Assembly: GCA_021014325.1 (NCBI GenBank)
Contig: CM037467.1
Coordinates: 4,774,001-4,838,000, forward strand
Length of the DNA stretch: 64,000 nucleotides
Direction of reading: 5' to 3'
Origin: Plazaster borealis
Taxonomy: Eukaryota; Echinodermata; Asteroidea; Forcipulatida; Labidiasteridae
The position numbers and the translations under genes are program-made. Shown here piece after piece: positions 1 to 11,168 of this stretch. Within the stretch, counting starts at the first letter, position 1, and every line of letters starts with the position of its first letter. Below the pieces are notes generated by a model, which searched no databases, had not been told where the DNA came from, and saw only the letters and a program-made list of their open reading frames with translations.

Positions 1-498
1 AAAAATTATAAAAAAAAAACAAAAAAAAAAACAGGTAATGCAGGTTGGAGTAGAGCAAAATGACTATAAAAACAAACACCAAATAACCAACCTCGATCCC
101 AGAGGTGAGTGATCTCGCCGCGCCATTTTTCCCCAGTACGCTCTGCTCGCTCATAACCCCTTGTATTGGTTTAAATAAACTGTGCCAGTATAAGGCAAAA
201 TTTTAATAGGCCATTGACGGATCCACTCTACGCATGTGCCCAAGTTTGTATCCCGCAAAAGAGGCATCAAGTCATAGAGCAACTGGTCCCCTCTCAAGTT
301 TGGTTCATACAAATGAAGAGTGCTGCCACAATTTTCTTGGGGCTAGTAATTTACAGCTAGAAGAATGTCTCTTTTACTACCGAAGTGTTTCTTGCGCATA
401 CGGTGCAAGTGGTTGCCTCCAAGTTGCCTGAAAAATTGCCCCGTGTGACATGGCCTTAAGGGAGAATATCATTGAAAAGCAGCTCACGGAAAAAGTCC

Positions 499-651
499 CT
501 GGACTAGATTTCACAAAGCACTAAGACTTATCTTAAGATGAGTTGTCAGCACCATAGTGGTATGTATTTTGACATCACACTTTGCTAAGCAATTAAGATT
601 GATACGCAGTTTAAGATCAAACTTAGTTCTTCGTGAAATTGGCCCCGGGTT
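499..651. repeat. Palindromic MITE-like element
   Basis: The ends are near-inverted (CTGGACTAGATTTCACAAAG against CTTCGTGAAATTGGCCCCGG), with internal TCTTAAGATGAG and CATCACACTTTGCTAAGCAA. A related copy lies at 28382-28492. It lies just downstream of the fifth TRPC exon, in the intron that follows. Confidence 0.5.
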
Positions 652-760
652 TGGGTCATCCCCCACCATCTCCAGCACTTTTTGTACGGTCTCGATCTCC
701 CCATCCATGTCATGGTTTTGATCGAACAGGTACTAAAAAGTACCATTAATCCAGACTTAC

Positions 761-3700
761 ATTCATGAAGCTATCTATTTCCAGAGCCTGTTGGATGCGA
801 AGAGGTACACTCGGCTCAGTCGACTTAACCACCCCTCCTCTTAGCACAACACCTATCTCATTGTTATTTCTAGCAAGACTAAGCAGTTTTGTGCTCAAAG
901 CAGCAAGTTTCTCTTGAATTCTCCCGCAGTCGTTCACAAACAGTGGAACCTATTACAGATGAAACACGTTTGTAATAGGCCTACTAACTTTCAAAAACAC
1001 TAGTTTTGTATGGTACATAATAAGCACTTGTGTAAAATATGAAAATCAGAAGTTATAAGAAGTTTGCAAAAAAAAAGAATAAGTAAAACCTGTCTGTCTT
1101 TATTCGATGATGCAAGGCTAAATCAGGGTACATACTTACTTCAGTGTTGATAAGGTAATGTAATAGTTTATTATGTGCCTCCTAGGGCCTATTATTGGTT
1201 GCATTATTCCAGTGAGATGACCAACCATTTAAAACCATTCAACTGCACGGATGGTGTTCGGTGGCGCAACTTCGCACAGACCTAACTTGTGGACAGTATG
1301 GGTGCATTCAACACAATGATGTCGCTATTGTAAAGGCATAGTGCATGCCTTTCAAAATGCTAACAATGAGGGAGGGTTATTTGTTTCAACTCCGACTTAG
1401 ACTTAATTTGTTCAAGTGATGTTCGAAGCTTTGCATGGTGTGGATCATAAGAAACCTAAACCATGTATACAACTTTTTGGGGGGAAGTGTTGGTTCTGAG
1501 AAAAGCTGGTGTGGTCTCGTTCGTACAGTATACTCTGCTCGTTCACAGGAGAAGAGCACAGTGTCAGAGAAGAACCGGTGCAGCGGTTCTTCTCAGAACC
1601 AATACTTCTCCCAAAAGAGGTTTATAATGGCTGTACCCGCAAGTTTACCTCTATAGTTTTGTTCAAGTTGATTCATTAGCAAAGTTAGCAGACTCTTCTC
1701 ATTCGAACATGAGTGAATAATTATTCAGAATTACGTAGGCTAAACGACGACAAGGTGTCTGCTGCCCCCAGCGTCTTCAAGTCTCCTATTATTTTTCTTA
1801 GAATGTGCTGCAGTTTACCCAGAACAACCGGATACATGAATGTACACACACATTAACTGTAGGCCTACGTACATTCAGTGACTCCACTGTCTCTTGTAAC
1901 GACTTCCCAAGCTCGAAGATGGTGTTCAATGGATCCTGTGACGTCAGGATAACGTATGCTTCGCTGCTTGCCGTCTCGTACCAATGAAGTGTAGCTTTGA
2001 ATTTTAGATAGCTGTCATCTCCAGCCTTGCTGATCAGTTCTTCATGGACTGGCAACTTGGCACCATGGTCAAGAAGTATCTATAGCGTTAGGAATGAAAA
2101 GAATACAAAAATAAGAACAAATACATCACTGATTCTGTATCACCTGTATATAAATAATTTATACAATCATGTTGTATTTATTGTTGTCAATACTAATTAG
2201 CTGTTGTAGTTGTTGTCACTTTCTGTTTATGCCACGCCCACTTCCTTATCAATGGCTCACTTGCTTTGTGATTGGTGACGATATACCCAACACAGTTAAC
2301 ACATAGCAAAAAAACACAAAATTAACAATCAAATCCGTCACTCAGTGACGCTCATGGCGCTCCAACATTATTACCCCTGATCACTGGGCCAATTATTTTA
2401 TTCCTGAAACCATCTCAGCTCCCTTGGGAGTATACAGCCTGTGCTGCCAAATATGTAGCGCACCAAGCTAAGTCAATCACATGAACCATCTCTGCCCTCA
2501 CAGGTACCCATTTACCCCTGGGTGAAGAGAAGCAATTATAGTTAAGTGTCTTGCTCAAGGACACAAGTTTCATGACCGGGGTTCTAACCCACACCCTGAT
2601 GACTCAGCCAGCAGAACTTGAGTCCGATGTTCTAAACTGCTCGGCCACGACACGCTACAAATTCACATCTCGCATGTTTTTCAACTTAAATCGGCAGTGC
2701 GGGGTCGTGTTTGAACTTTAAATTATCTTATCTCAAAATATCGTAGATTCGTTTGTTTGTTTTTAATTTTGTTGCAATATAAACCTCTAAACATACTGTA
2801 AAAAAAACCTTGCATTTAGGTTAATGCGTGTATACTGTATAGTTTAATCTCGAAAAACATTCCAATTCATAAGACCTTTAGGTATGAGTTTTAAGTTGCG
2901 TACGTATGTGTACGATTCTCTATAAACAAAAGTAGTGTGAAATGAGGTGCATTCAGGCAAACACTTGGTGGCGCACTGTATTTTTAATCACACGTTTTGT
3001 CCTTTCTTTTGCCTTGAGTTTTGCCAAGTACGGACGGCCTTTAATTTATATCGCCATATCAAAATACCCAAATCATTGATTGGCTACTCAAAACAATACA
3101 CATATTCTCTATAAAAAGGGTTTTAAATATTTCAGTAAAAACTGGAGATTTGTGCCAACCCAGTTATAAATGGAAAGCTTCTCAAAGTCGCCAATGAAAA
3201 TTGGTGGTCAATGTTTGTTAAACGAACCCAAAAAATGTTAATTTGATTGAAATCTGTAGTCACATACCTTGAGTATTTGGAAGTGGTTACTTTTACCAGC
3301 GAGCAGCAGTGGAGTTATTAACACAGGTTGATTCACATCAGTTGAAAAGCTATTCATAACTTCAAATTTGACCTATACAGTTATCCCGCAGATGGTACAA
3401 AGGTGAAAGGTCACAGAATAGTTGCAATACCATTATTCATATCGATTGTACATAATATACGGAACTTTGGATGCGCCTTTCGACCTGTTGCCATCCAGAG
3501 ATATGTTTTGATACTGACATTTTCTACAACCGAATTGTCGACTTCCCACTGTAAACTATCTTGGGATGACCACATCTTGGAAATGTTGATTACGGCTTCC
3601 AATGAAAATTCTTCTTCTGACATCCAACTTCAGATGTCGTCATCTTGAGAAACAATTGTCACAGGAAGTCGTCTTCAATTCCTGTTTCAGGATGTGGCCG

Positions 3701-4937
3701 TCAGATGTCGACCTCTTTGTGGCTTAGATAGTCATTTCTTGAGCTTAATTAGTACGATGGTCCTTCCAGGAGTCCGTACGGTTTTTATGGATCAATGTTT
3801 AATTAAATGTCCTTTCCCAACTTTTTTTTTTGAAATATAAATCAAACATCTACTTAACCTTGGAGTCCCTCTAAAAATCACATGCTTAATTTTGGAGTAA
3901 AGGTGTGAGTATCATGCAATAATTTTTATTGGTGAACACAATCCCTTTTCATACGGTCTAAACAGATAAACATGGGCCCTCGAGAGCCTAGAAATCAATG
4001 CTGTGAGCTATTTTTAAAAAAAATCACTCGCTCACACCATCCTACTTAATATTTCACGGAAAATCCCCCATAAAGCCCTGTGGAAGTTGTCCCAGGCTGA
4101 TGTTTGGGCGTCAATTTCTGGGTCGATGGTTCAGCCCGGCCAAAAAGGGCATTTACCAGGCTGTTTGGTAATGTTTCAATAGGGAAAAGGGAACTTGTGG
4201 ATTTTAAAGAATTTTTTACCAAACATGGCGGAGAAAACAACTTTTGTTTGTAAACGTACTGTAGAATTCAATGCCATGGCTATATATGTAGTGTTTTAGT
4301 TTAACGCACACAACTACGAATGTGACACTTACGCTTTCCTGTAGATTTTTGCAGATAGTTCGTACGGCTTGCACACTGCGTATGGCGATCGCATGAAATA
4401 ACGCATCACCAACATCATACTGAAGATCAAGAAGGCACTTCACAACATCTTTACCCCCAACAAGAAGTAAAACATACAAAAAGATAATTATACACGGTTA
4501 ATAAATGATGTACCGTAGGCCTATAAGAAAATGATTACCTCATTTAATGCAATGTGAAACTGGATACATATATTACCGAGCGTTCGGAGTCTATAAGAAC
4601 ATTGCATGCAGACAAAACCATTATTACTTATTCAAGCATTTTACGATTTGGTAGAGAAAAAAGTCTCGTTGTCCAAATGCTTACCGGAGTTGCCCTCATC
4701 GATGGCCACTACCATGGCGGTCCTACCGAGCTCATCGCAGGCTCGAGGGTCCCCTAACTTGCCCGCTGAAGCCGCGGCTTTCAGTCCAATGACATCGTTG
4801 AGTTTCACACATCGAAGTAATTTTGCTTCTATGACAGGTTTGTCGCTGTGAACGGTGGTACTGGACGTCGGTGATGAAGCAGGCACCCTCTGCAATGGAA
4901 TTGCCTCGTCGACGTCAATATGTAAATTTCCATCCAT
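761..4937 (-). CDS. TRPC-type cation channel, 5' five exons (partial)
   Basis: N-terminal cytoplasmic part of a short transient receptor potential (TRPC) channel, a plasma-membrane cation channel family. Exons read on the minus strand: 4937-4685, 4448-4333, 3372-3268, 2079-1873 and 949-761. All junctions are GT/AG and phases agree, giving 290 uninterrupted codons. Residues about 33-165 form TRPC-like ankyrin repeats, with the family motifs LGRTAMVVAI and VGDALFHAI. Residues about 175-245 match the TRP_2 region (ASSEAYVILTSQDPLNTIFE), followed by the linker toward the membrane domain. The ATG at 4937 is preceded in frame by a stop and is the first ATG after it. The six membrane segments and the pore lie beyond position 1. 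The fourth intron holds a foldback element and the third a SINE. Family assignment is confident; which TRPC paralogue cannot be told. Intact as far as visible. Confidence 0.85.
1461..1630. repeat. Foldback element in TRPC intron 4
   Basis: Arms at about 1476-1505 and 1590-1618 are inverted copies around GGAAGTGTTGGTTCTGAGAA and TTCTCAGAACCAATACTTCT. The loop contains short palindromic GTTCTTCTC stretches. No coding capacity; a non-autonomous foldback or MITE is the simplest reading. Confidence 0.55.
2380..2655 (-). repeat. tRNA-Leu-derived SINE remnant
   Basis: On the minus strand from 2653 to 2573 the sequence resembles a class II tRNA-Leu(CAA). It has a GTGGCCGAG D-arm block (A-box region), GACTCAAGTTCTG around the CAA anticodon, a long variable arm, and a GTGGGTTAGAACCCC B-box region. 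It is followed by TGTCCTTGAGCAAGACACTT, a tail word widespread in metazoan SINEs, and then a degenerate 3' body. Mutations in the B-box and the attached body argue against a functional tRNA gene. It lies in TRPC intron 3. Confidence 0.7.
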
Positions 4938-5873
4938 CTGTTGTGTTGTGCTAGAAGCTCCTATCAGTCAATCAAAAGTCATTTATTGAGCGCCATAATC
5001 AAACGTTTGCTGAGGCACAGTTGAATGATTAGCAAGCCTGCTGGAACAGGTGAGCTTTAAGGAGTGTCTGGAATGAGGTGAGGGAGCTGGCATTTCTGAT
5101 ACGTATGACAGGAAGCTTATTCAACATTTTGGGGCCATATACTGAAAATTATCTCTCTGCAAAAGTTGAATAGCGAGTTCTTGGCACAACAAAAAGGGAA
5201 CAAGATGTAGACGAACGAAGATGTCTTTGTTGAGATCTCAATTTGAGCATGGCCGTGATATACACAGGAGCTTGCTTATGGTACGCTTTATAGCAGTTTT
5301 AAAGTGTAGTATTATAACGTTTCCACCTTCGAATTCTTTGACTTACTATTAATAATCTGTCCAAAATGGTTTAAAATTATATTTGGGATTGTGGAGGGCT
5401 GTGCGCAAAGCATAATGTAATGTGCCAACCAGCCCGTAGAAAACAAACCAGCTTGAGAATCGCTCTCGCGTCAATGATGATTCACGCATCATACACTTGT
5501 TATTATTGTTTTAATGCAAATACAAATCACAGTCAAAGGTTGAACTGCACTGATGTTTTCAAGTGAGAAACAGGTTTGTTATTTCATGTCTATGGTTGAT
5601 CACACTGCGACTATTTTGTCAGCTCTACCGTTCGTGTATAACCTTTTGAGGGCGACGTTTTATGAGTTATATTAATGTGCGGGTACATCTCCTTTTTTTT
5701 GCACGAACCTAGTGTTGTTTTAATTCCATAAAGATATACACCACTGTGGAACTTGGAAATTGCAGGTGGGTCCACTTCCATAATTCCGCTGTACTTACTG
5801 CAAAATTATGCGCTTGCGGCACCCTGTGGTCTAGTAAAGTGCACTTCTGTAGTCTAGTAAAGTGTACTTCTCC
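4938..5873. other. Region upstream of the TRPC-like gene, no gene seen
   Basis: Contains the presumptive promoter and 5' flank of the TRPC-like gene. Open frames here are short and match no family I recognise. No TATA box or CpG-rich block stands out. Confidence 0.4.
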
Positions 5874-6222
5874 ACTATGTCTGATACTAGACTCAGAAAC
5901 TACCACCCGGCAAAATACCAGCTCCTCACAACTCATTCCTCTAAGGATATCTACAAGTTCTCCTTCATGCCCACAGCAGTCAGACTTTGGAATGCACTCC
6001 CTGCAGACGTCATCACCGATCCAACAGTGGGCGTCTTCAGGTCACACATCTACACCCATTAGTCCTAACTAGCTTTGTTTTTACTTGCACTTATTTACCA
6101 AGCACAACTTTCCACCTGCATGTTTCACGCGCACCAAGTCTTCACCTCATTGGGGTTATGACCCATTAAGATTTAAATTCATCCGTGTTATAAAAGTATT
6201 TCTATTTCTATTTCTATTTCTA
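5874..6222 (+). mobile_element. 3' end of a non-LTR retrotransposon (LINE)
   Basis: Frame 5862-6062 encodes RLRNYHPAKYQLLTTHSSKD, then a segment with the motif SFMPTAVRLWNALPADV and a final VFRSHIYTH. This is the characteristic last segment of CR1/L2/Rex/Jockey-like reverse transcriptase ORFs (aromatic-P-R-T-I-x-x-W-N-x-L-P...F+). A stop and a short 3' UTR follow, ending in a (TTTCTA)n tail at about 6196-6222, as expected of a LINE 3' terminus. The 5' end is truncated and no reverse transcriptase catalytic region is present. Confidence 0.75.
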
Positions 6223-6285
6223 TGCTGGTACTCATTAAAAGCCTGACCAGCAACTTATTACGAGGATTATGGTGTGGCGTGCCTT

Positions 6286-6380
6286 AAACCCTAACCCTAA
6301 CCCTAACCCTAACCCTAACCCTAACCCTAACCCTAACCCTAACCCTAACCCTAACCATAACCATAACCCTAACCCTACCC
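6286..6380 (+). repeat. Interstitial telomeric repeat (CCCTAA)n
   Basis: About fifteen CCCTAA units, perfect until about 6353, then degenerate (CCATAA, CCCTAC). It starts about 65 bp after the LINE (TTTCTA)n tail. The C-rich strand is on the plus strand. The NPNPNP reading frame over it is an artefact. Confidence 0.95.
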
Positions 6381-7448
6381 TACGGTGGACACTTGCGCAA
6401 TGTGCTCTGTACATATGTTGTGCAAGGGAAAAGCTTGTATACTCGTCTACTCGTCTACTCGCAGTACTCGTGTGTTGGTGGACAGATAGAGAATGTCAAT
6501 TGTCTTTGAGATGTTTACACCTTGAAGTAAATTTAATTAACACAGACAGACCTATTTGACACTATCTAATTATTTGCAAATCTCACCTGAACTGCGAATA
6601 CGTCTCTCCCAACAACGTCAATCATACAGCAAGACCCTTGTAAACAAAGCAGCGTTGTACTGGTACGTGTTCCTTCATTGACATAACAAAATTAGCACTG
6701 TCTTATCCAGGCAGCCCGCTTATTATAAAGTCGTTAACGACAGTGTAACAGCACGGTAACAAACTGCTTGCTTTCTGTTAGATTTGTGACAGACATGTTT
6801 TCATCATAGATGGGTTCACGAAGCAAATACCAGCATTCACCTATAGTCTGTGTTATATAATAGACTGGTCACCACACATGCTAAACATTATCATATCACT
6901 GGTAACACCATGGAGGAAGACTACCACTGTAGACATACAAATCAATATTTATTTTGACATGTTTTGTTTTAAAGTACATGTCAGGAATTGCTTGATCTAC
7001 TGAAAACACAGTGGTCCTTACTTATTCATCCATGCTCTAAAAGATGAACCATTCTAGAAGGGTTTATCATATCAGACATATTGATTATTGTCCAGTACTT
7101 TTATTTACGCTTGCTTGGCCTACTGTGGACGTAATAATCTGCCTATACATAAGTTGGATGTGATCCATGGCTATACGGCGCTCTGGGCATTGTGTGTGTG
7201 TCTTCATTGTGTGCTTGGAATCTCAGGAATTCTTCAGAGGAATTTAGGAGGGGGGGTACTTCTGTACAAGAGGGAAATAATAACATTGGAGGGGGGGTGA
7301 ATCGGAAGGTGGGTGACCTTATACGTTGTTTTTCCCTCCATCCACAATAACGGAAAAAGACGGCAAGCAATCAACCGAATCACCAATTACTCACAGTGGA
7401 ACAAGACAACACCGGTATTGCTTTATATTCACTGATACAATCTGATTG
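6381..7448. other. No gene seen
   Basis: AT-rich intergenic DNA. Short frames only, and no convincing splice-bounded exon or repeat pair. The G-rich patch at about 7245-7320 and C-rich strand counterparts at 16985-17000 resemble a dispersed repeat. Confidence 0.4.
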
Positions 7449-7809
7449 TTAAAGGGATTGTATACGTTTGGTAATTGAAACCCACTATTTGTTTCAATCC
7501 TATTGTATACAATATACCATAAAACTAACCTGTGAAAATTTCATTTCAAAAGGTGGTAGCGTTTAGATATTGCCGAAATCTGGAGCAGTTAATCTGCAAT
7601 TGGAATACACAATCTGAGAAACGTTATACTGTCAGTAACGCTTCTCAGATTCAAATTTTAGGGGATAAAAAGTGATATCTTTTTCCATAACCGCAGTTCT
7701 TCTAAGTGAAACGTTTCTCAAAATGCATTATACTATTAAAAGCTGATGTTACTTCTTACCAAGTAAGTTAGTTTCCCCATTAATTACCAAACGCATACAG
7801 ACCCTTTAA
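7449..7809. repeat. TTAA-ended palindromic MITE (ACGTTTGGTAATTG family)
   Basis: Starts TTAAAGGGATTGTATACGTT and ends in the inverted complement (ACGCATACAGACCCTTTAA). The centre is an inverted pair around GAGAAACGTTA/TAACGCTTCTC. Close relatives lie at 15756-16150, 31788-32185, 53474-54177 and 60906-61292. Confidence 0.8.
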
Positions 7810-8867
7810 CCACTTGATTTCACAAAGCATTGTAGATTGTTAAGAGTTATGTAGAGATTTAATCACAATTGCAAAAGACAAATCACATTTGAAACTGCAT
7901 GTCCCTAGACCGTGTTCAGCCGGTCAGAAATTCTCATCCGACATCTACGTCATAGTGTTTAACTGGCAATAATGATTTGTGATTTTGATCAAGAAATGAA
8001 CCAAAGTAATCAGGTCTTGCTACTCTATTTATTTTAACTTTTTTTCAAAAACAGGTAAGACTTGTGTTAGCAAGGAAATATAAAATATTAAACATCCGTA
8101 ACAGTGATAATCATTCCTAGTTTGAAATAGTTTCCACAAGCAGCTGATTTCTCTGCTGGGAAAATGTCTTCCCATGACATCGTTCATAGTTGGTAGGTTT
8201 ACCTATATAGCCATAACCCTTAGTTAAAAGAGATAGGCATTTTTATTTCCTCCAAAATAGAAAAAATGACATATCCCTTTAAATAATTTTTTTCCTGGCC
8301 AAGGAGGTATTTGTAAACGACCAGCCATGTGTCTGTTTACATTTAACGGGGTGAGACTGACCAGGGTAATCAGGGGACAGCTGATACCAGGCAGCTCAGG
8401 ATTTCTTTTGGTGTTTTGTCTTGGCTCTAGTATAACAGCATTGCTATGCCCAGCTCATGAATAATTACCACTTGGCAAGTGACCGCACTGAATTTATTGC
8501 AGGTCCTTGCTTGCAATAAAGTCAGTGTGGCCACTGGTGTGTTCTTCATTCTGGAAGTAATTTACCCCCACTGCTAATTCATATTATACGTACTAATGAG
8601 TTGCCTATTTTCATTCCTCCCTGAAGAGTGCGTGTAATTTTAAAAATCACACACTACCACTCACTGTTACAGTTTTTGGAGCAGTAACTTTACTACAGTT
8701 TACGATTTTTATTATTGACCAACTCTCTGCAAAACTCAATTAATATAATATAATATTCAGTCACAGAATTACTCTTCTATTGAACATTGGGGTTATTTAG
8801 ATGTTCGGCATGTATATTTAAACATTTTTAGTAGGATTTTGTATGGTGAAGATACAATCTAGTGAGG
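7810..8867. other. No gene seen
   Basis: AT-rich intergenic DNA. The first 60 bp resemble the end of the 499-651 type repeat. An inverted word pair, TGACCGCACTGAATTTATTG and AATAAAGTCAGTGTGGCCAC at about 8480-8535, suggests another small foldback. Confidence 0.4.
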
Positions 8868-9835
8868 TTTGCGGTAACACCATGTACGTAGATGAGTATG
8901 ATTTGAAAGTTTGCATGTCGGAAATATTATAGTCCGTGCGGTTTGCAGTAGCACCATGTTCATGAGTAGGATTTGAAACTTTGCATGGTGAGATACAACC
9001 TAGAAATGTTTGCGGTCAAACCATATGTACTTGAGAAGGATTTGAAACTTTTCATGGTGGAGATACAAGTAAGGTTTGCTGTAACACCATGTACTTGAGT
9101 AGGATTTGAAACTATGTATGGTGGAGATACGATCTAGTTAGGTTTGCAGTAACACCATGTACATGAGTAGGATTTGAAAGTTTGCATGGTGGAGATACAA
9201 TATAGTAAGGTTTGCAGTAAGACCATGTACGTGAGTAGGATTTGAAAGTTTGCATGGTGGAGATACGATCTAGTAAGGTTTGCAGTAACACCATGTATTG
9301 AGTAGGATTTGAAACTTTGCATGGTGGAGATACAATATAGTAAGGTTTGCAGTAAACACCATGTACGTGAGTAGGATTTGAAAGTTTGCATGGTGGAGAT
9401 ACGATCTAGTAAGGTTTGCAGTAGCACCATGTACATGCCCAGGATTTGAAAGTTTGCATGGTCGAAATACATTCTAGGAAGGTTTGCAGTAGCACCATGA
9501 ACATGCTTAGGATTTGAAAGTTTGCATGGTCGAATTGCAGTAGCACCATGTACATGAGTAGGATTTGAAACTTTGCATGGTGCTGAGATACAACCTAAAA
9601 ATGTTTGCACTCACATCATGTATTGAGTAGGATTTGAAACTTTGCGTGATGGAGATACAATACAGTAAGGTTTGCAGTAGCACCATGAACATGAGTACGA
9701 TTTGAAACTTTGCATGGTGGGATACAACCTGTACATGTTTGCGGTCACATCATGTATTGAGAAGGATTTGAAACTTTGCATGGTGGAGATACAATCTTGT
9801 ACGGCTAGCAGTAACACCATGTACGTCCAGTTTTC
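8868..9835 (+). repeat. Satellite array, about 14 copies of a 68-bp unit
   Basis: The AGGATTTGAAA word recurs at about 8968, 9037, 9101, 9169, 9237, 9304, 9373, 9441, 9509, 9560, 9629, 9697 (as ACGATTT) and 9763. The spacing is 64-69 bp, with one shortened unit of 51. Each unit reads GAGTAGGATTTGAAACTTTG, CATGGTGGAGATAC, a variable part, then GGTTTGCAGTAACACCATGTA. The same unit forms the arms of the foldback elements at 48754-49312 and 53523-53682. The array ends with an inverted partial unit at about 9915-9945, so the whole block is one element. Minus-strand frames here are translations of the repeat. Confidence 0.9.
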
Positions 9836-9837
9836 TC

Positions 9838-9880
9838 CTGATGACGATCAAAGAATGCTGATCGAAACGTCGAGATGTTG
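9838..9880 (+). other. Hammerhead-like motif at the end of the satellite array
   Basis: CTGATGA is followed by C, a five-bp stem (GATCA/TGATC) with an eight-nt loop, then GAAAC and a second possible stem (AACGT/ATGTT with a CGAG loop). This resembles the CUGANGA...GAAA core of hammerhead ribozymes, which occur in Penelope-like elements. One extra nucleotide before stem II and a G at the expected cleavage position argue against a canonical active ribozyme. A related block lies on the minus strand at 49023-49068. Confidence 0.4.
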
Positions 9881-9945
9881 CACCACCGGCTACCAGATCT
9901 CATAAAAAGATAAAGCATGTACATAATGTTACCGCAAACCTTACG

Positions 9946-10092
9946 ACACTAAAACCTCCCGGGTCAAAATTGATCCGAATTCCTGGTCAGTTTGATCCGG
10001 AATCTGTGTCAAAGTGACCCGTTATCGTGGTTAAATCCTGGACTTTTGACTCGGATTCCGGGTCACCTTTACACGGCCCCCGGGTCAAACGT
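9946..10092. repeat. Foldback element with CCCGGGTCA ends
   Basis: Begins CTAAAACCTCCCGGGTCAAA and carries repeated GATCCGAAT / GGTCA words in alternating orientation, ending CCCCCGGGTCAAAC. A related, better preserved copy lies at 50715-50915, ending TGACCCGGGAGGTTTAGG. Confidence 0.6.
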
Positions 10093-10910
10093 GCAGTTTA
10101 AGAACATGAATTTTCAAGAGATGTTCCTACGTCATGAACTGTTTCTGGTTACCGACCCGTTTTCGCGTACTCTCGGAAATTGTTTCGGTCAGTGAATTTT
10201 ACGTTAGAAACTTGTTTCCGGTCATGGTCTGGTCACCAAAACATGCCCAGGGGTTAAGTGACGAGGGAGGTATCGATACGGCGCGCCGCCCATGGTAGCG
10301 AGGATGAGTTCGTAGTACACTACTGCAGGTTTTGTAGTGGGGCCAAATTTCTCTGTAGTCTGACCCTCTTCGGGAATTTATTGCACCAGCTTCGTTGAGC
10401 AGAATGATATTATAAATTAATATTAATAATTGATCAAAATAGCCAAGTATGATCAAACATATTTCAGAGAATTTTTTTAGGAATTTATTTGTATTAATAT
10501 AGGTAGAATGCACGGTAAGTTTGTATTTTTGAAATAGTCCCAAAATAAAATAGTGCCGACAACACGCACAGCGAGTCCAACAGCAAACACTACAGCCCTT
10601 CCTCCATGCTACACAGCGCACAGTGCATCTGCTGATGATTTACAGTATTATGATATATATATATTATCTTTTTAAATATTTTGTATCTCTAACTGTAAAT
10701 GTTTTGTTTCATCTCGTAGTTGTAGGCATGTTCATGGCCCCATCAGGCCAGGAAACTCCGTTTTTTTGAACGGGTTACCCCGGGTAAAGATCAGAAAGAA
10801 AGAAAACAAAATAACATCATGAATTATGAAGAAAATGTTGTTAATGTATTATAATCAATTAACGGTGACACCATGTGATAATTATCTACTTCTCTGTGAT
10901 GAACAGTTCT
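10093..10910. other. No gene seen; possible LINE 3' tail at 10630-10800
   Basis: The minus-strand frame 10621-10199 (140 codons) has no recognisable domain. At about 10690-10800, GGCATGTTCATGGCCCCATC and GAACGGGTTACCCCG are followed by a GAAAGAAAGAAA tail. This looks like a retrotransposon 3' UTR, but there is no coding evidence. Confidence 0.35.
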
Positions 10911-11168
10911 AGTCCCAATTGCATGGCTCTGCTTACCGTAAGCAAAGAATCAGCGCTTACGGAAGCAGGGAATTCTACGCTTACGTTAAGCAAATTTCAC
11001 GGGTTAGCAGGGAATGTTGGCTTGTGCGCGTGCGTACTTCACGTTACTACTAGGTATTCTTCGCTTACACAGCTAGCACAGAAATTCGGCGCTTGCACAG
11101 TAAGCGGAGAATGGAGATTGTAAGCGCAGAATTCGGCGGTAACCAGAGCCATGAAATATTGGGCCCTG
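10911..11168. repeat. Foldback element (CCAATTGCATGGCTCTG / GAGCCATGAAATATTGG)
   Basis: The ends are imperfect inverted complements. The interior is a run of short alternating TTACGTAAGC and GTAAGCG words. It is related at its ends to the GGGCCCAATTTCATAGAGCT family seen at 12941, 45196 and 47928. Confidence 0.55.

Noticed and set aside
511..708. Possible sixth TRPC exon (DMDGEIETVQKVLEMVGDDP)
   Set aside because: It begins only about 25 bp after the exon 5 donor, too short for an intron, has no good donor, and does not match the channel family; half of it is a palindromic repeat.
2573..2653. A functional tRNA-Leu(CAA) gene
   Set aside because: The B-box is mutated and the sequence continues into a SINE body with the TGTCCTTGAGCAAGACACTT word.
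6269..6559. Frame with NPNPNP repeats
   Set aside because: Translation of the CCCTAA telomeric tract.
9134..9610. 158-codon minus-strand frame with repeating HVHGAT-like units
   Set aside because: It is the translation of the 68-bp satellite; unit lengths of 68 bp shift the frame and no domain is present.
10199..10621. 140-codon minus-strand frame
   Set aside because: No recognisable domain, low-complexity parts, and no splice or start context suggesting a gene.
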